From DATEEW01 sp035273665 (GTDB lineage Bacteria; Pseudomonadota; Gammaproteobacteria; Burkholderiales; SG8-39): a stretch of 12,253 nt of DNA. The DNA lies in NCBI GenBank assembly GCA_035273665.1, contig DATEOW010000129.1:1-12253 (forward strand). Reading direction: 5' to 3'. Under the pieces are notes generated by a model. The model did not search any database. It was not told the origin of the DNA and worked only from the letters and a program-made list of their open reading frames with translations. This document shows, piece by piece, positions 6,968 through 12,253 of the stretch (the first letter of the stretch is position 1; each line of letters starts with the position of its first letter). Made by a program: the position numbers and the translations under genes.

Positions 6968-7926
6968 GCTTGTCCTTCCAGAATGGCGAGAATCTCCATT
7001 GCACCTTGGGCACGAAGCGCTTCGGATACTTGGAGACCCAAGCGTTCCGGGTCAGTTACCGAGCCTTCCGCATCGGCGCGCGCTAGGCGCGAACCGTCCG
7101 GCAATCCAACTAAAGCGCTGAGATGTATCCGTCCGTTGCGAATGTGCGCGTGCGCGGCAATCGGTACCTGACAGCTGCCGCCCAAACTGCGGCTCACAAC
7201 GCGTTCTGCATTCACGCAGGCGGCACTGTCCGCATCGTTAAGGGCGCTCAGTAAGGCGCGTACCGGGGCATTTTCCTCGCGACACTCGATCGCCAGCGCC
7301 CCTTGCCCTGCGGCGGGCACGCTGAGCGCCAATTCCAAATAGCTGCGTATGCGGTGCTGCGCGCCGAGCCGCTTCAAACCCGCGGCGGCCAGGATAATGG
7401 CCGCGTATTCGTCGGCGTCCAGTTTCGCCAAACGCGTATCGAGGTTACCGCGCAGCGCTTTGACGGTCAGATGGGGAAAACGGCTCCGCAGCTGCGCTTC
7501 ACGCCTCAAGCTCGAAGTGCCCACGACACTGCCAACCGGCAAACTTTCCAAGCCGGGAAACCGGTTTGACACGAACGCGTCGCGGGGATCTTCGCGCGGC
7601 AGGACCGCGGCGAGACAAAAGCCTTCAGGAAGCTCCATCGGGACATCTTTGGCCGAATGAACGGCCAAGTCGGCTCTGCCCTCCGCCATCGCCACTTCCA
7701 GTTCCTTGACAAAGAGACCCTTGCCGCCGATCTTCGCCAGCGAAACATCGAGAATTTGGTCGCCACGGGTGGTCATTCCCAGTATTTCCACGCGCAGCCC
7801 CGGATATAATCCGAGCAAGCGCGCGCGGACATGCTCGGCCTGCCATAGGGCCAAACGGCTCTCGCGCGAAGCGATAACGAGACGTTCTAGACTCACGATT
7901 GAAGGCAGATGTGCAGGGGCCGACAA
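6964..7926 (-). CDS. hemC: HemC, porphobilinogen deaminase (hydroxymethylbilane synthase)
   Basis: HemC condenses four porphobilinogen units into hydroxymethylbilane, the substrate of the HemD domain encoded next. Motifs seen: LVIASRESRLALWQA (16-30), KIGGKGLFVKELE (65-77), HSAKDVP (90-96) with catalytic Asp94, GTSSLRREAQL (136-146), RGNLDTRL (159-166), LSVPAAGQGALAIE (201-214) and SLGGSCQVPI (247-256). Cys252 is the residue that holds the dipyrromethane cofactor. The start is uncertain. TTG at 7926 gives 320 residues and is the first possible start after an in-frame stop; GTG at 7896 gives 310 residues, nearer the usual ~310, and also precedes the conserved region. Neither has a Shine-Dalgarno sequence. 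It is the first gene of the hem operon, divergent from ppc, and its stop overlaps the hemDX start. Confidence 0.95.
   Translation of the reverse strand: MSAPAHLPSIVSLERLVIASRESRLALWQAEHVRARLLGLYPGLRVEILGMTTRGDQILDVSLAKIGGKGLFVKELEVAMAEGRADLAVHSAKDVPMELPEGFCLAAVLPREDPRDAFVSNRFPGLESLPVGSVVGTSSLRREAQLRSRFPHLTVKALRGNLDTRLAKLDADEYAAIILAAAGLKRLGAQHRIRSYLELALSVPAAGQGALAIECREENAPVRALLSALNDADSAACVNAERVVSRSLGGSCQVPIAAHAHIRNGRIHLSALVGLPDGSRLARADAEGSVTDPERLGLQVSEALRAQGAMEILAILEGQA
6973..6979 (-). promoter_or_regulatory. ribosome binding site of hemDX inside the hemC 3' end
   Basis: GGAAGGA on the - strand lies five bases before the hemDX ATG, within the last codons of hemC. It fixes ATG 6967 as the start and fits coupled translation across the ATGA overlap. 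Confidence 0.75.
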
Positions 7927-7956
7927 GTGGTTGAGGGAGGGGCAATCGGCGCGCGG

Positions 7957-7965
7957 ATTCTAGCA
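7957..7965 (-). promoter_or_regulatory. extended -10 promoter element of the hem operon
   Basis: On the - strand this reads TGC followed by TAGAAT, an extended -10 element. No good -35 box is seen at normal spacing. The transcript would start near 7950, leaving about 24 bases before the TTG start or about 54 before the GTG start of hemC. This is the only promoter-like site I see for hemC-hemDX-hemY-DUF1631, since the later junctions leave no room for another. Confidence 0.45.
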
Positions 7966-8028
7966 CGCATGCATCGGCGTCCCGCCCAAGCGTTTTCGAT
8001 CGTCGCCGGAATGTTGTAGCGAACGCCC

Positions 8029-8038
8029 GCCCGCGGGC
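8029..8038. repeat. 10-bp perfect palindrome upstream of ppc
   Basis: GCCCGCGGGC equals its own reverse complement and lies 33-42 bases before the ppc start. It may be a protein-binding site or a hairpin in the ppc leader. Its pure G/C content makes chance occurrence plausible. Confidence 0.3.
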
Positions 8039-8060
8039 CCGAATCACCTCTTCGATATTT

Positions 8061-8064
8061 GAGG
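8061..8064 (+). promoter_or_regulatory. ribosome binding site that decides the ppc start
   Basis: GAGG lies six bases before GTG 8071. An earlier in-frame TTG at 8059 would overlap this site and has no ribosome site of its own, so GTG 8071 is the better start. Confidence 0.6.
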
Positions 8065-8070
8065 CCCAAC

Positions 8071-10866
8071 GTGAGTGCCGCCCTTCCCTTGAAAAGTGTC
8101 CCTGCCACCGCTGCATCCACGAAAACGGATAAGGACGCGCCGCTGCGCGAAGACATTCGTTTGTTGGGCCGCATCCTGGGTGACACCCTGCGCGAGCAAG
8201 AGGGTGAAGAAATGTTCCGCGTCGTTGAGCAGATCCGCCAAACCGCCGTGCGCTTCCGGCGCGACGGCGATCCGCAGGCACTCCAGGATCTCGACCGCCT
8301 TCTGGATGGTTTAGACCACGAACGTACCATCCCGGTGGTTCGCGCCTTCAGCTATTTCTCGCATTTGGCCAACATCGCGGAAGATTTGCACCACAACCGC
8401 CGTCGACGTTATCACCTCATGAAGGGTTCACGTCCGCAGGACGGCTCCATCGAACTCGCACTTGAACGCGCAAGAAAGGCCGGCATTACGCCCGAGAAGG
8501 TCCGCGAATTCTTCGATTCGGCGTTAATCAGCCCGGTGCTGACCGCGCATCCGACCGAAGTTCAGCGCAAGAGCATTCTCGATCGTCAGATCGAAATCGC
8601 ACACCTGTTGGCCGAGCGCGATCAACGCATCATGACTCCGGAAGAAACGACGGAAAATTTGGAAGCGCTTCGCCGCGAAATTCTCACCCTATGGCAGACC
8701 CGAATGCTACGCATGGTGAAGCTGACTGTTGCCGACGAGGTCGAGAACGGTCTGGCTTATTACCGGTACACCTTCCTCTCGGAGTTGCCGCGGCTTTACG
8801 GTGACATTGAAAATGCATTGACTAATGAGTTCGGTGGCGCGCCGGCACCGTTACCGCCTTTCCTGCGCATCGGCAGTTGGATCGGCGGAGACCGGGACGG
8901 CAATCCGTTTGTCAATCGAGACGTACTTGCGCATGCACTAACCCGTCAAGCGAGCGTCGCCTTCGATCACTATCTCGCAGAGTTGATCGAACTGCGCTCG
9001 GAACTGCCGATTTCGGCCAGCCAAGTCGAAGTCTCGCCGGAACTAAATGCTTTGGCCGCCGCGTCGCCCGATTGCTCCGAACAAAGGCAAGACGAGCCCT
9101 ACCGTCGCGCAATCGTAACGATTCATGCGCGCATTGGTGCGACCGCCCGAAAGCTCGCCAAACACGATCTTCGGCGCGGGAACGAGACGCATGAACCCTA
9201 TGCAAGCGTGGACGAATTCATACACGACCTGGAAATCGTGCGCGATTCGCTGATCGCACATGGCTCGGCTGCGCTCTCGCGCGGCCGTTTGCGTGATCTC
9301 ATCACGGCAGCAAGGGCCTTTCGCTTCAACCTTTGCACACTCGATTTACGGCAAAACTCAGACGTACACGAATCCGTCGTCGCGGAGTTACTCGCTCACG
9401 GCGGCGTGACCAACGACTATCTGAAGCTCGATGAAGACGCGCGGGAAGCGTTGTTGGTGCACGAGTTGCGTACCGCACGTCTGCTACGTTCGCCTTATGT
9501 CGAATACTCCGATCTCGCACAAAGCGAGTTGGCGATTCTGAAAGAGGCCGCCGCCATTCATAAGCAGTTCGGCGCGGAAGCGTTGCCGCATTACATCATT
9601 TCAAAAACTACTTCAGCGTCCGACTTGCTCGAAGTTGCACTGCTCCTGCGCGAGTTCGGTTTGTTTGTTCCCGGGGAGCAGCCCAACGTCGCGATGCGCA
9701 TTATTCCGTTGTTTGAAACCATCGCCGATTTACGCGGATGCGCGCAGATCATGGACCGGTTTCTTTCTGAGCCGGGCATGCTGCATGTGGCGCGTGAATG
9801 CTGGCGCGGCAGCATCGAAATCATGCTGGGTTATTCGGATAGCAATAAGGATGGCGGCTTTCTCACGTCGAGCTGGGAGCTATACCAAGCGGAAGTGCAG
9901 CTGCACAAACTGTGCGAGCGACTCGGCTTGACGCTGCGCTTATTCCACGGGCGAGGGGGCACAGTCGGGCGCGGCGGCGGCCCCACTTATCAGGCGATTC
10001 TTGCGCAACCCGATGGCGCCGTGACCGGACAAATTCGCATTACCGAGCAAGGCGAGGTGATCGCGAGTAAATATTCCAATCGCGAGATCGGCCGCCGCAA
10101 TCTAGAGACGATTGTTGCGGCCACGCTGGAAGCGACGCTTCTGGAGAGCGAGGCCGGAGGAGAGACCGAGCGCTATCGTGAAGTGATGGATGTCTTGTCG
10201 GGCCATGCCTACCGCGCCTATCGCGATCTGGTCTACGAAACACCGGGCTTCAACGACTACTTCCGCGCGGCAACGCCCATTCGAGAAATCTCAGAACTCA
10301 AAATCGGCAGCCGCCCCGCCTCGCGCAAAGCCTCCGATCGCATTGAAGATCTCCGCGCTATTCCGTGGGTCTTCAGTTGGGCGCAAAGCCGTGTGCTGCT
10401 CCCGGGCTGGTACGGATTCGGGTCGGCGGTGCAAGCCTATCTTGAAGCGGACCCGCGCAAGGGACTCACGCAATTACGCCGCATGTGCAAGCGCTGGCCC
10501 TACTTCCAGACGCTGCTCTCGAACATCGACATGGTGCTCGCCAAGACGGATATGGCGATTGCTTCGCGTTACGCATCCTTGGTGCCGGACACCGCACTGC
10601 GCGACCGCGTGTTTGGCCGCATCATGGAAGAATGGAAACTGACCTACCAAGCCATTCTGGATATCACCGGTCAGCGGGAGCTCTTGGAAAGCAATCCTCT
10701 GCTCGCGCGCTCCATTCGCAATCGCGTGCCGTACATCGATCCGCTTAATCACTTGCAAGTCGAATTGCTGCATCGGCATCGCACGGGACCGAGCGACGAA
10801 CGCATCCATCGCGGCATTCATCGAACGATCAACGGGGTTGCGGCGGGATTGCGAAACTCGGGCTAG
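8071..10866 (+). CDS. ppc: Phosphoenolpyruvate carboxylase
   Basis: PEP carboxylase makes oxaloacetate from PEP and bicarbonate to refill the citric acid cycle. With the GTG start the protein has 931 residues, longer than E. coli (883) and usual for betaproteobacteria; part of the excess is an Ala/Thr/Lys-rich N-terminal stretch before EDIRLLGRILGD. Motifs, numbered from the GTG: VLTAHPTEVQRKS (156-168) with catalytic His160, IGSWIGGDRDGNPFV (267-281), LDLRQNS (424-430), LGYSDSNKDGG (586-596) and the glycine loop FHGRGGTVGRGGGP (625-638). The C-terminus TINGVAAGLRNSG fits the family's conserved end. All key segments are intact, so an active enzyme is expected, probably with the usual acetyl-CoA activation and aspartate inhibition; this is inferred from the family. 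It stands alone on the + strand, divergent from hemC and convergent with algR, 19 bases from the algR stop. Confidence 0.98.
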   Translation: MSAALPLKSVPATAASTKTDKDAPLREDIRLLGRILGDTLREQEGEEMFRVVEQIRQTAVRFRRDGDPQALQDLDRLLDGLDHERTIPVVRAFSYFSHLANIAEDLHHNRRRRYHLMKGSRPQDGSIELALERARKAGITPEKVREFFDSALISPVLTAHPTEVQRKSILDRQIEIAHLLAERDQRIMTPEETTENLEALRREILTLWQTRMLRMVKLTVADEVENGLAYYRYTFLSELPRLYGDIENALTNEFGGAPAPLPPFLRIGSWIGGDRDGNPFVNRDVLAHALTRQASVAFDHYLAELIELRSELPISASQVEVSPELNALAAASPDCSEQRQDEPYRRAIVTIHARIGATARKLAKHDLRRGNETHEPYASVDEFIHDLEIVRDSLIAHGSAALSRGRLRDLITAARAFRFNLCTLDLRQNSDVHESVVAELLAHGGVTNDYLKLDEDAREALLVHELRTARLLRSPYVEYSDLAQSELAILKEAAAIHKQFGAEALPHYIISKTTSASDLLEVALLLREFGLFVPGEQPNVAMRIIPLFETIADLRGCAQIMDRFLSEPGMLHVARECWRGSIEIMLGYSDSNKDGGFLTSSWELYQAEVQLHKLCERLGLTLRLFHGRGGTVGRGGGPTYQAILAQPDGAVTGQIRITEQGEVIASKYSNREIGRRNLETIVAATLEATLLESEAGGETERYREVMDVLSGHAYRAYRDLVYETPGFNDYFRAATPIREISELKIGSRPASRKASDRIEDLRAIPWVFSWAQSRVLLPGWYGFGSAVQAYLEADPRKGLTQLRRMCKRWPYFQTLLSNIDMVLAKTDMAIASRYASLVPDTALRDRVFGRIMEEWKLTYQAILDITGQRELLESNPLLARSIRNRVPYIDPLNHLQVELLHRHRTGPSDERIHRGIHRTINGVAAGLRNSG

Positions 10867-10941
10867 GCTGAAGTTGAGGCTGAAGTCAGCGGCTACCGGC
10901 TAGTCCTTTTACATGGGGCCATTGTCGACGGCTAACGGCTA
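10866..10941. repeat. short direct repeats at the ppc/algR convergence
   Basis: Two kinds of repeat sit at the facing gene ends. GGCTGAAGT occurs at 10866-10874 and again at 10878-10886, a 12-base period that starts on the last base of the ppc stop. CGGCTACCGGCTA (10890-10902) and CGGCTAACGGCTA (10929-10941) match at 12 of 13 bases, each a doubled CGGCTA unit, 39 bases apart. In the algR frame the latter pair encodes LAGSR (the C-terminal end) and LAVSR. No T-tailed hairpin is present, so I do not call a terminator. Confidence 0.55.
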
Positions 10942-11650
10942 ATTTTTCGGCGCAGCCGTCCAACAGTACGGCCCAGCCCGCGCCCTCGTCCGATTCGCTC
11001 GCGCGCTCAAAACCGCGTACACGGTCCCGGGCGACGAGGCAGGAGCGATGTATCCGCACAAAACTCTCTCCGAACTCCTGCTCCAACGCAGTAAGCGATT
11101 CTTCGATGAGGTATTCCCGCTCGCTCGTTTTCAAGGTGACGTACTTGAGTTCTGCGCGCAGGTAGAGAATATCGCTCACCGGCACCAGTTGGATTCGGCC
11201 CCGCTCGGCGATCGATAAAAAGCGGCGCGGACCTTCAGCGGCCTGAGTCGCCACTGCGTCCAACTTCTCCCGAGTCAGCACTTGCGCCTTCTGTAGCGCA
11301 CTGAGCAGCCGCGCCCCTCGCACCGGTTTCAGCAGATAGTCCAAAGCGTTGACTTCGAACGCTTGGATGGCATGGGCATCATGAGCGGTTACAAAGATCA
11401 GCGCAGGCGATTTATCTCCACGCAGCAAATGGCGCGCGAACTCCATGCCACTCATCTGCGGCATGTGAATATCGACCAGCACCACGTCTGCCGGCACTGT
11501 TTCCAGGATGACAAGCGCTTGCCGACCGTTAGACGCTTCCGAAACGATCTCATGGGGAAGCTCGGCGGCCAAGTCGCCCAACACCGCCCGCAGGCGCTGT
11601 CGCGCCGGCTCCTCGTCGTCAATCAACATCAGGCGCAATAGCTTCGTCAT
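10886..11650 (-). CDS. algR: LytTR-type response regulator, AlgR-like
   Basis: This is a 254-residue two-domain regulator. The receiver domain (about 4-122) has the acidic pair D11-D12 in LIDDEEPARQRLR, the phospho-acceptor D60 in VLVDIHMPQMSGMEF, the conserved T88 and K108 in LDYLLKPV. A LytTR DNA-binding domain (about 143-246) follows, with FLSIAERGRIQLVPVSDILYLRAELKYV and the segment FVRIHRSCLVARDRV. In Pseudomonas, AlgR controls alginate, type IV pilus and other surface functions; the targets here are unknown. The ATG overlaps the TGA of the histidine kinase gene (ATGA), so the pair is coupled. The ribosome site is weak. The last 15 or so residues (WPHVKGLAGSR) run past the LytTR core and include one of the CGGCTA repeats. 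The symbol rests on domain order and neighbourhood; a lytT-type name would fit equally. Confidence 0.9.
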   Translation of the reverse strand: MTKLLRLMLIDDEEPARQRLRAVLGDLAAELPHEIVSEASNGRQALVILETVPADVVLVDIHMPQMSGMEFARHLLRGDKSPALIFVTAHDAHAIQAFEVNALDYLLKPVRGARLLSALQKAQVLTREKLDAVATQAAEGPRRFLSIAERGRIQLVPVSDILYLRAELKYVTLKTSEREYLIEESLTALEQEFGESFVRIHRSCLVARDRVRGFERASESDEGAGWAVLLDGCAEKLAVSRRQWPHVKGLAGSR

Positions 11651-12253
11651 GCCGCGAGCTCTTTGCGCTTATAGGGCATCGACATACGGATCTCGTAGCT
11701 CTGCCCTTTTGCCGACGCTTCCAACACGCCTTCCGCATCGAAATGAAGCGACAATCTTTCGCGGATGTTCGCCAAGGCCATGCGATTGCCCTGCCGACGT
11801 TGTTGATCGCTGTGATAGGGGTTGCGCAAGCGAACTTCGAGTCGATCGCGCGTGCGCGCGATAAAAATCTCAATCGTCCCAGCGCCTTCACAAGGCTCGA
11901 CACCATGATAGACGCCATTTTCCACCAGCGGCTGTAAAAGCAGGGGCGGCACAAGCGCATCCAGGGGCGCTTTATCGATTTGCCAAGACACGATCAACCG
12001 GTCGCCCAGACGCAGTTGCTCCAAATTCAAGTATTGCCGGGTGATTTCGATTTCCTTCGAAAGCGGTATCAACCGCTTGTTATCGGCCATGAGCGTGCGA
12101 TATAACTCGGCGAGATCTTCCAAAGCGGTTTCGGCTCTGCGCGGGTCGCTCCGCATCATGGCGAGGACGGCATTCAACGCGTTATATAAAAAATGTGGGC
12201 GTATGCGAGCTTGCAGCGCCTGTAGCCTTGCCTCGGCGAGAACAGGCGAAAAC
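11647..12253 (-). CDS. algZ: Sensor histidine kinase, AlgZ/LytS type (partial, N-terminal part outside window)
   Basis: This is the C-terminal 201 residues of a histidine kinase; the reading frame is open to the right edge, so the start and any membrane sensor domain lie outside. Counting from the first visible codon, the phosphorylation-site motif is ARIRPHFLYNALNAVL (15-30) with His20, typical of the LytS/AlgZ kinase family. The ATPase N-box is LLLQPLVENGVYHGVEP (104-120) with Asn112. A later segment NRMALANIRERLSLHF (156-171) replaces the usual G2 region. The classic DxGxG G1 box is absent; LRNPYHSDQQ (142-151) stands in its place, as in AlgZ-like kinases. Its TGA overlaps the algR ATG. 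It should phosphorylate AlgR at D60, by inference from coupling and family. A TTG at 12177 is not a true start, because the conserved His motif lies upstream of it. Confidence 0.9.
   Translation of the reverse strand, partial: FSPVLAEARLQALQARIRPHFLYNALNAVLAMMRSDPRRAETALEDLAELYRTLMADNKRLIPLSKEIEITRQYLNLEQLRLGDRLIVSWQIDKAPLDALVPPLLLQPLVENGVYHGVEPCEGAGTIEIFIARTRDRLEVRLRNPYHSDQQRRQGNRMALANIRERLSLHFDAEGVLEASAKGQSYEIRMSMPYKRKELAA

Larger units (their letters stand above)
7927..8070. other. divergent promoter region between hemC and ppc
   Basis: These 144 bases separate the two divergent start codons and carry no gene. They hold the proposed hemC extended -10 and a perfect 10-bp palindrome GCCCGCGGGC at 8029-8038, which could be an operator or chance in GC-rich DNA. 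They also hold the ppc ribosome site. No clear -10/-35 pair for ppc stands out; GATATT near 8054 is too close to the start to be convincing. Confidence 0.5.

Noticed and set aside
6500..7171. 223-residue open frame on the + strand opposite hemDX and hemC
   Set aside because: It is antisense to two well-conserved genes with intact motifs, and has no motif of its own.
7625..8281. 218-residue open frame on the - strand across hemC, the divergent promoter region and the ppc start
   Set aside because: It overlaps conserved hemC and ppc frames and the proposed hemC promoter. It is Arg/Gly/Pro-rich without any recognisable domain.
10927..10960. 7-bp inverted repeat GACGGCT/AGCCGTC near the algR 3' end as a terminator
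   Set aside because: It lies inside the algR coding region, has a 20-base loop, and has no T-run after it on either strand in the needed position.
12175..12177. TTG as the start of the histidine kinase
   Set aside because: The frame continues upstream without a stop to the window edge and encodes the conserved PHFLYN phosphorylation motif, so the gene is simply truncated by the window.
1..12253. Mobile elements, CRISPR arrays, tRNA or rRNA genes, defence or secretion systems
   Set aside because: Nearly all the sequence is covered by intact housekeeping and regulatory genes. I saw no transposase, integrase, spaced repeat array or RNA gene signature.

Overview
This is an ordinary, tightly packed chromosomal segment from a moderately GC-rich Proteobacterium. 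It is most likely a betaproteobacterium of the Nitrosomonadales/Burkholderiales type. The reasons are the thiS-thiG-trmB order, a single fused HemD-HemX protein, HemY directly after it, a long PEP carboxylase divergent from hemC, and an AlgZ/AlgR-type pair nearby. I see no mobile element, CRISPR array, rRNA or tRNA gene, and no gene-free stretch longer than about 150 bases.

Left block, + strand (about 70-1857): thiS (sulfur carrier) and thiG (thiazole synthase) make the thiazole half of thiamine. trmB (tRNA m7G46 methyltransferase) follows 10 bases later and probably shares their transcript. A likely extended -10 element sits just upstream of thiS. The left edge (1-30) holds a perfect 8-bp inverted repeat that cannot be assigned fully because the window cuts it.

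Middle block, - strand (7926 down to 1854): hemC, hemDX (one reading frame for uroporphyrinogen-III synthase plus the membrane protein HemX), hemY and a DUF1631 protein form one operon. Junctions are ATGA overlap, 6-base gap with the ribosome site on the previous stop, and GTGA overlap. HemC and the HemD domain turn porphobilinogen into uroporphyrinogen III; HemX and HemY are membrane-anchored accessory proteins of that locus. The DUF1631 protein has no known function, and its stop codon overlaps the trmB stop from the opposite strand.

Right block: ppc (PEP carboxylase, + strand, 8071-10866) is divergent from hemC across about 144 bases. It converges with a LytTR response regulator (algR-like), which lies downstream of its histidine kinase (algZ-like, cut by the right edge) with an ATGA overlap. 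In Pseudomonas, algZ-algR sits directly before hemC; here ppc, in opposite orientation, separates the two blocks.

I found no convincing undescribed system. The most open points are the DUF1631 gene coupled to hemY, the possible internal start inside hemDX, the CGGCTA repeats at the ppc/algR convergence, and the convergent gene ends without terminators.
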